In this document: one piece after another, positions 1-13,700 of the stretch
Layout: each line of letters opens with the position of its first letter
Position numbering within the stretch: position 1 is the first letter of the stretch
Origin: Takakia lepidozioides
Taxonomy: Eukaryota > Streptophyta > Takakiopsida > Takakiales > Takakiaceae
Direction: 5' to 3'
Assembly (NCBI GenBank): GCA_030704615.1
Contig: CM060733.1
Location: forward strand, 37,820,001 to 37,884,000
Length of the DNA stretch: 64,000 bases
Position numbers and translations under genes: made by a program
Notes under the pieces: generated by a model
What the model was told of the DNA's origin: nothing
The model's database searches: none
What the model saw: only the letters and a program-made list of their open reading frames with translations

Positions 1-249
1 AAATGAGCACCTTTTTGGATGAAAACAATGTCTTTTTGGATGAAACATAATGATTACAGGGAAGAAATCAATTATTGTGTCATATCTGAGCCTCTAGATG
101 CAATCTTGACCGTTGAAAAATATCGAATCTGTCCTCTCGTACCCTAAGGGACCCCTTTTCCTGCTGTGCTCCAATGTATATATAAGGGAAATACCTAGGA
201 GCGAACGCTCACAAATCAGGCTCCTTAATTATAGTGAGAGGAGAAAATA
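1..249. other. Intergenic, nothing recognised
   Basis: No reading frame or repeat that I can support. The stretch is moderately AT-rich and runs into the tRNA-like repeat that follows. Confidence 0.5.
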
Positions 250-425
250 ACCTCTTTCATAGTAACCTTGCCACGAGGTGCTGAGCACAAGGCTCAAGGG
301 ACACCGCCCAATGAAAGTAGGAGAAGATCATGCAACACACAACAAGGTAGCAAGATTCAAACCCAAAATCTCATTGATGGCACCCAATGCTCATCCAAGT
401 GAGCTACCAATTGGTGGTCAAAGAT
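250..425 (-). repeat. tRNA-derived SINE-like repeat
   Basis: Read on the minus strand, a pol III A-box-like sequence (TAGCTCACTTGG, complement of 395-406) is followed about 31 nt later by a B-box-like sequence (GGTTTGAATC, complement of 354-363). This is tRNA spacing. The segment reads on past the tRNA-like part, so it looks like a SINE head rather than a functional tRNA. No clear cloverleaf acceptor stem was seen. The 3' limit is uncertain. Confidence 0.45.
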
Positions 426-429
426 TTCT

Positions 430-1879
430 ATTGTCACTAGAACTAGGGCTACACTGTGAACAATGTTTCTCTGGATTGGAAATATATACTATGCAAAAAA
501 ACATTAGGAACAATGTAACAGTATAATTTAGGCATATGATCTGATGGTATTTTCGCCATATTTAGGCGACGTGGGCTCCTCTGGCAAGTCCCTTGTTAAA
601 TCTTCCCCATCTTGTCTTACCGTGGATTCACTATTATTAAATTCTTTAGAATGCGAGAGATTGTTAGCCAGTGATGAATAGCCTATAGGGGCCGACATTG
701 TTAAAAAAAAAAACAAAAAAACTTGTAGCCTTATTGGTAAAGTGATGGTAATAGAGGCAATGAGGTGGACGGTTTGATTTTTGATGGGTGGTAATGTCAC
801 CCTTAGCTTCTATGATTCGTGTCACTCCCCTATATTGTATTTAGTCATCTTAGTCCATTTCAATCCATTTCAAACTTAGCCAATTTTGGACTTAGTCAAA
901 TCTCGAGACTAAGTGTGGGTTACACCAAATGGAGTTACACTTCTCACCGTGTAGCCCTAAGTAGAGTTACACTCCGTACCGTGTAACCCCAATTGGAGTT
1001 TACTCCTTCTCTTCCATTGTTAGTACCCGTACTGAAGTTACACTCATTTCAGTTCTACGTTATTATCAAGACTGGATGAGGAAGATTCAATATGCTGGAG
1101 ACCAGCCCACGCTCTTACATGATGGCACTAGCTTCAAACATTATTCCTATAATTCTCCATTTTATGCGTTGTTTTACTTTTTTGCAGTAACAATATCTTT
1201 GGATGTACTAACAATGTTGACATTCATTTCATTTTCAATATGAATTTGTTTGATTTTGTAGATATGTGATTATAACATATTAATAGATCTACATTTTTAA
1301 CTGTCCAAAATATAGACAAGAGTCAAAAAATTCAATCATAAGAGTTTTGACATTATTACCATTATTATATTTACATGTACTATAATAAATATTAGTAAAT
1401 TAAAACTTGCTTACCACGAAATTAAATTAATATTTGGAAGTGTTACAACATTTACATTGACTATGTGAGCAAACCAAAGAAAAAAGAAAGAAAGAAAGAC
1501 GGAAGGAAAGAAAGACATATTAGAGCAGGTTTGACAAGAAGGATTTTCATAATTCAGTTATTTTTTTCTGGGAAATTTGGGCAGCTTCAATTGATGATGT
1601 GGCCTCCGAAACGTGGCAGAGATTGGATGATATTCCTTTTATTTTATTTTTTAAATTTTTAAATTTTTGGGCAATCCGGGCAGCTTTCTTCAAATGACGG
1701 TGATGATGTGGCGACAATGACACTATGGCACCGGATTCCGCTGCACACTAAAACTAGTCTCCAACCATGGGTCGTCACTAGAATTAAGTTTTTCTTTTCC
1801 CTGTTTTTCCCCTCTTTCAGAAAGGAAACTGGGAACTATGGCTCACAATTCAGGGAGGGGGAAAAGAATGTTCATACAG
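430..1879. other. AT-rich intergenic DNA
   Basis: No gene is supported. Around 930-1010 a short motif of the type GGAGTTACACT / GTGTAACCCC recurs several times in near-repeat form. Around 1475-1515 there is a purine-rich GAAA tract. Open frames here are short and carry no recognisable domain. Confidence 0.5.
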
Positions 1880-1995
1880 AGAGCCATGAAGCATTCAGGA
1901 GACGCCATCACCAGACCAAAACCACACAACACTGGACAGGGTAGCAGGAATTGAGCCCCAGACCAGTGGGGTGACACAATTGCACTACTTATCCA
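1880..1995 (-). repeat. tRNA-like SINE head, second copy
   Basis: On the minus strand the sequence carries a B-box-like element (GGCTCAATTCC, complement of 1948-1957) followed by CTGCTACCC and then a GTGTTGTGTGG run, resembling what follows the B box of the repeat at 250-425 (CTTGCTACCTTGTTGTGTG). The upstream A-box match is weak. I read it as a diverged relative of the same SINE class. Confidence 0.35.
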
Positions 1996-2395
1996 ACTTC
2001 CAAAAAGGATCAACTTTATAAAGCCCGGTTGTTGTTTTTCTTTTTTCTTTTGAAAGGGGGTGGGGAAAGGGGGCTAGTACCTACGGTGCCCCGGTCACTA
2101 ACTTTATTTGGGATATAAACGGTCGCTTTTTTAAATAATAATAAAATAAAAATATAAAAATAAAAATAGTGAGTCAGATATATTTTTAACAAATCTGAAG
2201 CACCAATTATAGACGGCAGGCAGGGAACAGCGAGAGAGTGAGTGAGTGTGCGAGGAAAGAAGCGCGATATTCTTGGCTCACTGTATTTGCAGAGAAAGAG
2301 GGAAGAGAGCGAAGATTGGAGTGTTTGCTTTGTTGTTGAGCTTGTTTCTAGTGCTGGATGGTTCGTGTGCTGCGTTAGAGGGAGAGAGGAAAGCC

Positions 2396-5300
2396 ATGGG
2401 TATCAATGGAGTCGACGGATTTGGGGACTACACTGCCAGTAATTTGGACAGGGAGGTGTACTGGCCGGAAGCCAAGCTGCGGATTTCCATCACAGGAGCG
2501 GGAGGTTTCATAGCCTCTCATATTGCGCGGCGCTTGAAGAGTGAAGGACATTATATCATTGCCTCGGATTGGAAAAAAAACGAGCACATGTCGGAGGATA
2601 TGTTTTGCGATGAGTTTCACTTGGTTGACCTCCGCGTGATGGAGAATTGTCTGTCTGTCACCAACGGCGTGGAACATGTTTTCAATCTGGCAGCCGATAT
2701 GGGAGGAATGGGATTCATTCAGTCAAACCATTCAGTGATCATGTACAATAACACCATGATAAGCTTCAACATGCTTGAAGCTGCCCGCATCAATGGTGTG
2801 AAAAGGTCAGTGAGGAAGCTGTTTATGAGAACTGTTTTTATCTTTATGCAAAAGACAGTTTTTTCATTGAATTATCCTCTCCGATTGATTCTGTTGCATT
2901 CATTTGACACAGTCCGTGCCAACTGATACATCTCAGTTGGCAAGGTCCATTTGTCCTTTTTTTCACAAAGCTCTCGTCTCTGTCCTTCAGTCTGGATCTG
3001 ATTTCATATTTAAAACCTCATGAGCCTCAGGTTATATCTGACGAGGTAGTCTTGTTTGAGTTGTAGCCATAATTGCAAGTCTGGTTTATGAGAGGGCCAA
3101 CATAGTGACATTGTCTTTTCTGTCTCACCTCACACATGATCAAATACCATTGTTTTACCGATGACAAAATTGAACATTTGGCTGTGGGACAGGTTCTTCT
3201 ATGCATCAAGTGCATGCATTTACCCTGAGTTCAAGCAGCTTGAGACCAACGTGAGCTTGAAAGAGTCGGATGCATGGCCTGCTGAGGTATGCCTTCTCTT
3301 TCCTCTCCATTATCTTTGTCATTTGGTCCTTTTCAGTCCTTTACTTATGTTGCTTGAAATTCTTACTGAATTTATTATGAAGATGCTGTATGTTAATCGA
3401 GACCTTCATAAAGGTATCAATTGTTCACAGTCCTTCTTTGTCATAAGGCACATGTTCATAATTTCGCAACAACCATTATCTTATCGGTATCCTTGTGAGA
3501 TTGATCCTTCTGAATGGTAGTTACGAATTCAAGGTACCTTTCACATGCTGAATTTCAATCCAACCAAACCAAAAATTCAAGCTTGTGCAATTGGGTATGA
3601 CTATGTACATACCTCCAGACGTATGTAAACCTTGCATGTAAAAGTCAAAGTCAGAGCACACCTAAGATGGATCACTCCTTTTGCATCCCAAAAGGAGGGA
3701 ATGGGAGGGTTGGGTGACAGTAAGGGGAGAGAGAAAGAGAGAATGCACACAGGCAAGGACGAGCCAGTGACAGGGAATCCAGTGGATCCTGTAGTCCCCA
3801 ATTTGGCCACAGTTGTATCACTGCCAGTCACACTGTAGAAAGGTATCTGTAGAGAGAGTTTGCCGTAGCCTTGTGGCCATTGACCCCGCGTCCAGTTTGA
3901 GTGGATCACAAAGGGACAGAAACTACCTTTGTCAGGGGCTGATGCCGGGAGTATGACTTACCTTGAAACAGACAATTGATCCGAGTTTTCCACATATCCT
4001 CTAGAAATCCCTTCACAGAAGCATCAATCTGCTGTTTGTGATTTGCCCAATAACTAGACCCCAGAAGGGCCTGGGCTTTTGGCTCAGCCTCGAGATTTTC
4101 AAAGTTGGTAAACAGAGGTACAGGAACAATTCCCTTGATGGATTTGAAGAGGGTGTCTCCGTTGAGAGTACCCAGGACAATCAATCAGAAAGTGTATATT
4201 TTAAGGTTGCCCACACAACAGGCATTTGCAATCCCCCTTTCCTCATCTGTTTGCTGTTCAAAGGTAGGCTTCCCTCCCTGAGTTTAAATTTCAGTCTAGT
4301 GCCGAGGGTGGGTAAACCCTTGAGGTCGTCCATGATGTCCTCACCCATGTCACAGACTGGAAACAATTCAGGGAAGTTTTCTGCCTAAGTTCATTTTCAT
4401 CAGACAATTTCCTGGCAACAGACATGGCTTTGGACACTACAGCCTCAAAGTCGGATTTATCCAGCAGGGTCAAGATTTGCGGACTTAGATTCAGGTCCTT
4501 GAAAATCTCTTCTACCCTCTTCCGCCGGGGATCCTGCTTCCAATATATAGAGTCGATATCATGTATAAGTCATATGTTGCAGTTGACCCCACCATCTGAC
4601 CTTGAATGCTTCTCGTCGGGAGCTTAAGGGAGGACCAGCCACATTAGCTGTTTTGGAGCATGCTGACATGCACTTCTTGAGCACCCCCACTTGAATGGAT
4701 TCTAGAGACTTAGCCTGGTTGGAGGTATCAATTCACACTGAAGATGCGTACTCCAATGTAGGCCTAATAACACAGCAAAGCATGGTGTTTTTGACTTCAG
4801 AGTTGATCCCTCTGCAGTGCAAAAATCTAGTAAGACCCAACCCTTTGGATAGAGAGAAACAGTGATCAGGCAATTCAAGAGTGGTGTTATTGGTTGCATC
4901 AACTGAATTGCACCATTATATGGTGGGTTGGCAGCCTCAAGATGCATACGGTCTGGAGAAGTTGGCAACGGAGGAGTTGTGCAAGCACTACACCAAGGAC
5001 TTCAAGATGGAGTGTCGCATTGGTCGCTTCCACAATATTTATGGCCCCTATGGTACCTGGAAGGGTAAGTACATTATGAGTCATGCATCTTATTATATGT
5101 AGTTTTCTCTTTGTCACAGTATAGATCAACCTCTTAAAAATATCTCCCACCCCTTGTAACGATATCATTGTATTACTGTGGTGAAAAGACTCCTCAGCTA
5201 AGCTCCTCTCTCTGTTCGTCAAATAATGTGTTTGTTGCGGTATGTTGTTCCTAAGCACAGGTGGGCGTGAGAAGGCACCAGCTGCTTTCTGTAGGAAGGC

Positions 5301-6510
5301 TCTGACAGCAGTGGACCAGTTTGAGATGTGGGGTGATGGCCTCCAGACCCGCTCCTTCACCTTTATCGACGAGTGTGTTGAGGGTGTTCTTCGGTATGTT
5401 TGAAATTCCATGCCATGGTTGGGAGTAATACCCATAACATCAAAGAGTCATTTTCTGTATTGTTATGATTTCAATAGGTAGAAATTAGCATCATTCTAAG
5501 GATCTAGTCCTTATTTTCAGCATTGAGGTGCTATGTCAGTGAGCATTTTGAACTGAGCTGGTACAGCTAGCATACTCCGGTAGTCCTGGAGGCTAGTGAT
5601 CAATGCACAGTACCAAAACTTGATGTGCTTCAGGGTTGCACGCAGCTTCAGTGTGGCCTCAGATACCTGTGCAGAGGGTGGCCATTATCTGCTCTGGAGG
5701 TCTGGACATCTGTACATAGGTTGGGGACGGCGACTGAAGAAAAGAAGGATGTCCATCAGCCTGTTGTGGCTGGGCAAGGAATTAGGCTGCGGGGTGTGAT
5801 TAGCCCAATCAGTTCAGTTCTGACCCTACTGCTCTGGGTAAAGAGAGTAAACTGTAATTTTTTGGTTTCTCTTACTGTGCAGGTTGACAAAGTCAGATTT
5901 CTGGGAGCCTGTAAACATAGGCAGCGATGAGATGGTCAGCATGAATGAGATGGCAGAGATTGTGCTTAGTTTTGAGAACAAGAAACTGCCTATCCACCAT
6001 ATTCCTGGGCCTGAGGGTGTGCGCGGTCGGAACTCGGACAACACTCTTATCAAGGAGAAGCTGGGATGGGCTCCATCAATGCGCTTGAAGGTATGATATC
6101 CAACCTTTCTATGTGGCAAGCTGCCAGATGAGAAATCAGTGTCAATTGACCTCGATGTGGTAACGGTGACATCAATTGTATGCTCCATGAAAAAGTCAAT
6201 TAATGACATCGATGGCGTGAACCGTTTTGCTTAAACTGTGAATTGTAATGAGACAACCCAAGTTGACTTCATTTAAGTACTCCAAACTCCAAACCACATT
6301 GTTAGAACTATTCATATGGCATGTATAACTTGCACTATCTTGTGGCTTCAGGATGGTCTGCAGATTACCTACTTCTGGATCAAGACACAGCTAGAGAAAG
6401 AGAAATTGCAGGGAGGTGATCTGGCTACCAAATATGCTTCATCCAAGGTAGTTGGCACCCAAGCTCCAGTGCAACTTGGCTCCCTCAGAGCTGCTGATGG
6501 TAAGGAATAA
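2396..6510 (+). CDS. GME: GDP-mannose 3,5-epimerase
   Basis: Cytosolic extended short-chain dehydrogenase/reductase that converts GDP-D-mannose to GDP-L-galactose, the committed step of plant ascorbate synthesis and a source of L-galactose for cell wall. Six exons (2396-2805, 3193-3286, 4935-5064, 5261-5393, 5883-6090, 6352-6510) join in phase to 377 residues, the usual plant length. Visible are the NAD-binding GAGGFIASH, catalytic Cys in SSACIYPE, the Tyr-Lys pair in YGLEK, the basic GGREKAPAAFCRK loop, and the conserved C-terminus SLRAADGKE. Intron 2 (1648 bp) has been enlarged by an antisense non-LTR retroelement fragment. I start at ATG 2396 because MGINGVDGFGDY aligns with plant GME N-termini. 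An in-frame ATG at 2246 would add 50 residues. Confidence 0.97.
3860..4890 (-). mobile_element. Non-LTR retrotransposon fragment in GME intron 2
   Basis: Antisense to GME. Read on the minus strand it encodes, in broken frames, the end of the reverse transcriptase region (GVLKKCMSACSKTANVA near 4640-4680) and the C-terminal region (KSIKGIVPVPLFTNFE, WANHKQQIDASVKGFLED). It matches the elements at 23.1, 39.5-43.5 and 42.6 kb. The 3' part has GGCCACAAGGCTACGGC, the family's 3' signature. Its last few bases differ from the other copies, so the exact 3' end is unclear. Several frameshifts show it is dead. Confidence 0.85.
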
Positions 6511-7700
6511 ATATCTGATTATGCCCTGGAGTAGAAGCAGGCTAGTGTAGGGTCTGCAACATTTGCTACTGAGTTTGTTTGGGTAGAGTTTTGTTTATTA
6601 TGGAGAAAATAATCTCTTGAATACTGAAGATGAGAGCAAATGTTCTCAATTCTGACAATGTTCTCAACTTTCCATTTGATTGTTTGAGGATTGATAAACT
6701 GTTCATAGCCTGTAGAAGCATGTTCCACAAGGTAGTGCCTGCCTACCTTCCACAACTTCCTCCCAACACCTTATACAGCAAACAAAGTACATACGAGTAC
6801 ATAATGATCTTTGCAATCACAACTGCACCATGATAGTACTCCATTTTGGTGCATAGAGTAGCTTGTTCACCCCCCAGTTGGCAGGTGGAACTCATGAATT
6901 GTGTCAGCATAAGATCATAAGTGACAAGCACCCGTTCTTGACTGGTATGCAGGATTGTAAAGCCTAATCAATGATGTTACTTTATCAAGAATCAACCAAT
7001 CAGTACTGTTCCTACCGCTGCAAGTCTAGCTTTGGATCATCTACCATCCTAAAATTTTAACCCCTAAAGGACTAACCCCAATTTTTGGGTCCACCCCACA
7101 AAAATTGACCCTTCCCCACTAAATAATTTATATCCTGAGATTTCCTCAGGCCCTGTAAAACTGACCGTTGTAATAAGTTCCTACCTACCCCAGCTATGAC
7201 CACAAAAAGTCTGGTCCAAATCGAACCGGCGGATTGCAAGATTATAATGTTGAAAGTTGGGCCAAAAACAAACTTCCTATTTTCAATGGGGTACAAAACA
7301 CAGCTTTTCTTATCGAATTTCCCAGCTGTGAAATTTTTTGACATGACACAAACCATAATATTGTACACTGCCAGGTAACACACCTGCCCTGAAAATTTCA
7401 GCTTTTTCTGACATGTTCTCAAGTGGGCTGCTTTGTATGGCCAATTTGGGGGGTCAAATTTCCCAATTTCAAAGGGGCAAGCACAAAACTGTATTAGAAA
7501 ATTCGGTGAAAAGATCTGAACCGTTGAATTATCAATCGCTCCGGTTGTACCGTAGTGGGCAGATTTGTGTAAGCAAAAAACAACTTTCGCGCCAATCAGA
7601 ACTTCCCTTCATATGATTTTTTCCCCTGCCCATGACTTCTCAATGTGTACCTACCGTACTTACCTAGGTTATTAGGCAATAATTAATTCAAAATCAAGTG
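6511..7700. other. GME 3' UTR and intergenic
   Basis: The 3' untranslated region of GME must lie at the left end. The rest shows no protein or RNA gene I can support. Frames at 7072-7422 and 7413-7616 are short, overlap each other on opposite strands, and show no motif. Confidence 0.5.
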
Positions 7701-7704
7701 CCTA

Positions 7705-8450
7705 ATTTTTTTTTATTTTTTGGACTGAACAGGGGCGGTGCCCTGACGGAACTTTATTAGAAGGGAAAAAAATTAAAACCCTTGATGCCCGAAGGCTGCC
7801 ATAAGGCTTAACTCACGAAGTTCGTGACGATCCGAAGAAACTCATATACTGCACGTACATGCGTGCAAAGACCAGTAGAGCACTTGTAGAGCTGCAGGAC
7901 CTCTAGAACGATTCTCTAATGAGGACTTTGTAACTAACCAACGGCCATGGAAAGAGGCCCTGCATATTACTAGGCCAGGATGGTTGGCCTATCTTAAAAG
8001 TTTTTTGAGAGCTCTGAAAGAGACCGAGGAGGCTGGGGTACTCCCCCCGTCTATCTGTAAATCAGCCTGGTCTTCGTCGATGCCTTGAGATGCTTCCAAT
8101 GTCCGATTTGTCGAACTAAGGGGAAGCGGAAGAGGAGGGATCTGTGTTGTTGCCATTGAGCGGGGATTTGTTTTGGCCAAACACAGGAGTCTGGGCTTGG
8201 GCCCGTACAATCGCAAATGATGCCGTTTCTTCCCCATGTGGCTCGGAGTGTGCTGATGAGGGCATGCTGGCGTTCAGGGGCCCTGGCGATGCCTGCACAC
8301 ACTTTTTTCCCAAGCCATTTAGCTGCTATGGTAAGATCGAAAAAAATCTTAGTAAGTGTAGCAGTAGCTGGAGTTCGTGCTTTCCAAGGTCCATGAGCAT
8401 CTGGCCTTCCCACAGGTGCCAGAGAGTGATCCCCTGAGCGCTTCAAAAAC
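7705..8450 (-). mobile_element. Poly(A)-tailed retroelement remnant
   Basis: On the minus strand a 3' end reads ATAAAGTTCCGTCAGGGCAC and then CGCCCCTGTTCAGTCC, followed by an A-rich tail (complement of about 7706-7724). This resembles the tail of plant L1-type LINEs. Upstream (complement of 7989-8446) two overlapping frames carry protein-like but interrupted sequence (RALKKLL at one end). I cannot assign these to a LINE domain. It is probably a decayed LINE or LINE-driven SINE. Confidence 0.4.
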
Positions 8451-9248
8451 TGGACAGTCTATGGCAATGGAAAGATCTTTTTGAATTCAAACAGAGGCTG
8501 GGAAACTTCAGGCACAGATTCCAGCACATTATTGTATTTGGTAGAGCCTTCATTCAATCACCCTTTGGACCACGCCAGTGCTAGCCAGGTTTATGTTCGG
8601 TCGTTCAATCGCAAATTACAAACACTGCCACAATTTGCATTTACAAGTAGGAAAGGGATACAGAAGGTGTATGAACACTATCATGCATTTTGTAAGCAAA
8701 CTGTTGCCACTCAAAATGTTAGCTAGGATCACACACTGCAGCCCCAACGCTCCACTCAGTTCTGGAAGCGGAATTCTGTCTTGGACAGGGCAGATAACCC
8801 ACAGCAAAGGCAAAGGAGGAGAAGGGCCCTGCAGAGGGGACTATGCGTGCCAGTCAGGACTGGCTTCGCCTTGAGAATGAATTAGAAGCTGCAAGAGGTA
8901 GACGCCATACATGACGGCAATTATGGACCACAATACCAACCTTTGGATTGGACTGCATTTGACATCTACACAATGGCCAGAATTGATCAAAACTGCCGCA
9001 GTATCTCAAGTTGAGGCCGAAAAACCCAGTGTCCCTGGCTTTTCTTCCTAAGATCCTTGAGCAACCGAGCCAAAGACTACAGCCTAAGAGGCCTGCATTC
9101 TAAACGCAGAGAGCATTCGCAGGACACTCAGATATACATAAAGCAATGTGTCACTTCATCCCAGGGTTAGGAAACCGAAATTGATAGATTTGAAAGGAGG
9201 GTGGTGTAAAAATACACCATAAAACGGAAGCCAAGGAACCAAGCCACA
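8451..9248. other. Intergenic, nothing recognised
   Basis: No gene supported. The right end must include the 3' UTR of the histone H3 gene, which reads leftward. No animal-type histone stem-loop is visible, as expected for plant histone mRNAs, which are polyadenylated. Confidence 0.5.
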
Positions 9249-9692
<444 letters not shown>

Positions 9693-9924
9693 TCAGACGC
9701 AAAACCAAGAGATGAACGACACAGCCAAGATCGACAAGACGGATCAAATTGCGAATGCCGAGCGAGAATGCGAGAGACAGACTAGAAGAAGAGCGACTAC
9801 TGCGATGCTCTCTCATGCAGGGCCCTTTGTAGAGGGCAGAGGCCGCCAGGACCCAGGAGGATCGGTTACTGAACCGGAGGCTCGACGAGGATCGAAGCTA
9901 GGATTCAGGCTCGGTGCGGCGGTC

Positions 9925-9965
9925 TGGCGATCCGGAGCGGCGGAAACGCGCTATGCCATTGGTTG
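9925..9965 (-). promoter_or_regulatory. Possible H3 promoter elements
   Basis: About 270-300 bp upstream of the H3 start, the minus strand has a CCAAT box (complement of 9958-9962) next to CGCGTTTCCGCCGC (complement of about 9937-9950). The latter is close to an E2F-type TTTCCCGCC site. Both are common in S-phase genes. The assignment rests on sequence similarity and position only. Confidence 0.3.
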
Positions 9966-9969
9966 TCGC

Positions 9970-10727
9970 TCGGTGGGAGAATGTGGGCCGCGAGATGGAA
10001 ATCTGACGGCCACAAGTGACGCTTGCGCTTTTGGCAACATTCGAATTTGAAGTTGGATTGCGCGCCCTTTCTGATTTGGATGGATGAATATTTCCTGGAT
10101 GAATAGAAATTCAGTTGCGTCTCACCTTCATGTTCAATTTCTGGGGGATAAATCTGTTTGTGTACGATATTTGGCGAGGTCATTGGTTCAAACCCAGTTG
10201 CCTCCTTGTCCTCAGTAGTAGTAATTTATACCAATCAATTTTACTACATTTCCTCCTTTCTTTTTGTTTTTTGTGCTGCGCAAAGGGTTTCTGGAGTGTG
10301 GTACTGATTCTAAAAATTCGCATATCCAATTAAATCAAGACATGTGTAGATAGGATATTCCATCCATAGTCATAGATGGTACATGTAAAGGGGATGGTGG
10401 TTCATCCAGTCAAGTTGGTGCATGTTTAATTAGGTCAAGAGATACATTGTTCAGTAATGGTGTCAATTTAGGGCTACCGGACTTTCTCTACAAAGTTGCC
10501 AGCAGCTCAGCAGCTCATAATATAGTGTTCACATGTACAAGTGTGAGCTCTATAAACCCACCAAAGAAACCAAACCTGCAAAATTAATGGGCCAGAACTG
10601 AAGTCTGCAATGAGACAAGGCACAAGTGCGATTGATCTACTTTGCATGTACACCCACAAACCTTGTCTCTAGTTCCAACAAATCATTGTTTACTTGCTTA
10701 CAAAGTTGCAGTTCTCAGGGACTCGCA
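9970..10727. other. Intergenic between H3 and LCMT1
   Basis: H3 upstream region on the left, LCMT1 3' UTR on the right. Nothing else recognised. Confidence 0.5.
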
Positions 10728-13700
10728 TTATATGATGGGCGGTTTCCCATTGCTTGGGCCATGGTCGCCCTTGGTGAACCCAAAGTTGTCAAACAAAGTC
10801 TGCACAATACCATGCATTCCTTAAATCAGCTCCAGGAAAAACCCTCTCTCCGTAAACTCTCCCAAAATAACGATCAAGACCAGGCAGAGGACAGGATAAA
10901 TCATACTATACAAGTTTCATCAATAAACCAGGAGGAACATTGGCTAGCACCACTGCAGCACCAAATGTTTTTAGATGACCTATGATGCATTCGATCTGTA
11001 GGGAGAGAGCAACACAAAACAGCAGGAGAATACCACCAGGTGCCCCAACTCGAAACCTAATAGCCTCACACAGCTTGGTCTTTGTTTAAACTCTCCCTCT
11101 TTCCAAATAGGGCACTGGGTCGGACACAATCCAATGGACACATCTTCATCCTCACCCCCTCTCTTTTCTCTTTCTCACTTGACTCATCCTAGTTTGGGAA
11201 GAGTACTCACAGTGTTATCCTTAATCCCATAAGCGACACAATAGTGCTCCTGCAAGCAGACAACCCATCAAACTGCCAAGTCAAAACCCAACTCCATTAA
11301 ACAGTTGGCACAAGAGAAACAAATAAAAGTCAACGCTGGACCGTGTCCAGAACGTGGCTGAACCTGTTTTGTTCCACTTCTTAAAGGGGATCAACAATCA
11401 CTAAGGGAAAAAAATGCGACACTTTGAGGTGGTGCGCATTCATTTAAGATTCAAGGGGGAATAGTACTCCACAATTGGAAGAGGGTTTAAAACTCCCAGC
11501 CATACTCTGTAGTACAAGGAGTGCTGGATCGTATGGAAGGATAAAGTCTGCATTACCATTGTCAGGTAATTTGCATCCTCACACACACCTCAGAAACTTT
11601 GACAAGGAGTTAAAGGTGGAAAGTCTACCTGCATGATGTTCCACTCCTCGAATTCATCAAATATTTCGAGCCGCTCAATTCTGCAGATGAAGTCATGATT
11701 CTTAATATATTATTTGGATAGAGCTTAGGTGGGGTCTTAATAAAAGACAACTGAAAGCTGGACCGCTACGTATCACATTTCAGCTTTACCTTCTTTGGGT
11801 TCTGATTCTCTGAGTTAATCCAAGTCTCAGGTACCCATTTCTTTGCAAAGGAAAGAATGGTTGACAACAAAGACCATTTACTCTTGCGACAACTAGTGTA
11901 ACCTTAAGTTCTAAAAGGAGACTGACCTCCTCCGGTCGACTGAATCAATCTGTTGGTGATAGACAGCGTCCATATCTAATGCCATTGCTCTCTGTCCCAC
12001 ATCCATGGCAAGAATTCAACACCATGGGTAGCCAGACCACTTGTCAGCCTGGGTTCCTGGCTACTAGATGCTCCACAGTTACCATGTGCCGTGGTCATTC
12101 AAAGGATCTCTGCTCACTTTTGACGGTCAGCCTTATGGCGATGTAATGAATGAGAGAGGTTCATTTTCACACTCTCTTCAGGGGAATTGTGAGCTGTCAC
12201 TCCCAGGTTTCCCTTTTAAAGAACTAACAACAACATGAAGAGATGCAAAATTCAGCCACTTTGACCTTTGCTCTTGTTGGGGGTCCATATGGCCAAGAGC
12301 ACCTGTAGCCACACTAGAAAGGGCTGATTGACTTACCCTTTAAGCAATAATTCTGTTCAGGGGCCAGAGTCGACTCTGGAGACCATATTGCTTCAAAAGT
12401 TTGCAAGCTTTTTGCATTTACGGGAGGAGGCAAGAAAATGAGGAGGTCACAAAGAGTTTCAAGGTTAAAAAACCAACTTGCCAGCCTTGCTCGGTGAATC
12501 GGTTCTCCTTTGACTCAAGTGTTGGAGTGTCGTGAAGTCCCAATAGAGGGCAACCTCGGCTCTGGCCAAGCACCCCAAAGCAAAACACAGTTACTCCCAA
12601 CACTGCTGTGACGTAGGTCTACGACAGAACACCAAGGGGAACTGCCCTCAAAGCTCTTTTGGCACACCTACACCTATCGCCTCTCCAACGTCACCCCAAC
12701 TCCAGTTTCCCAGTCTCCCCAACTTCTCATTCCCCTGCACAGGTGCTACATTTTCATCATATGCATTCGAAGACCTCACTATTCTTCATAGAAAGCACAG
12801 GAATAATACACAATTAACTAGGAGACCAGCAATTAAAATTAAGAGCAAAAGCGTACCTCAAGATTCCGAAGCATTTGCTGCCCAAAAGCATCATCAGGAT
12901 GAATCTGCCAAGCCAAGACATGTATATAGGTTCAGGAAGCTTCCAACATAGATAGCCTTGTAATCCAGGAAGAGGTCTTGGCTTGAAACTTTGGCGAAGA
13001 GGGCACGAGCGGGGTTTTGTAACTTGCCTAAGAGTTGGCAGGGCACTCAGAATTGTAATGAAACTTAGTGAATCCTCCCCAACTGATGAAGGAGAAATCC
13101 ATTTGGCCTCACTTTAGTTACATGGAATTGGGTGTTCATGGGTGTTCGGGAGAAATAGGCGACCAATGCATTTGTGGTTGCATGGACAGCCAGAGAGAGA
13201 GAATACTCATAAGACGTTGTTTGCTATGCCATAGACCCCGCGCCCAGAGAGAGAGAGGGACAGAGAGACAGAGGGAGAGAGAGAACCTGCTCATAAATGA
13301 CAAAAACTGCTGATTCAAACTTGTCTGCAGCCCATTTGACCACAGCCTGGCTGAATTGTGGTTCTAAATATATCAGCACACACTCACCAATTATCAATGT
13401 TGGTAACCTGTGCACAAGCCACATAGATTGGAGTCAAACTTTCATCCCATGCACTGCCATCCATCACAAACATCAGCACCATTGTCTGTACATCTACCAA
13501 GGTCGGTGTTGGGATATGTGCGTAGGCCTAGTTATCTATACCTCTCTGGTGTTGCTATGGCAGGAAAGGTATGACCATCACCATTTGCCTGGTGGCTGAA
13601 GACTAATATCCAATTGTGGGACTGCCAGTTCACCTGCAGCTGGTCATCAGAGTCTCAAGGGCACGTTCTACAGCCAAGAGTAGATGACTGCATACTGTCC

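Noticed and set aside
354-406. Possible tRNA gene
   Set aside because: A and B boxes fit, but no convincing cloverleaf or acceptor stem; similar tRNA-like pieces recur, so a SINE is more likely.
3601-3909. Overlapping frames on both strands in GME intron 2 left of the LINE fragment
   Set aside because: No family match, lies within an intron, both strands open by chance.
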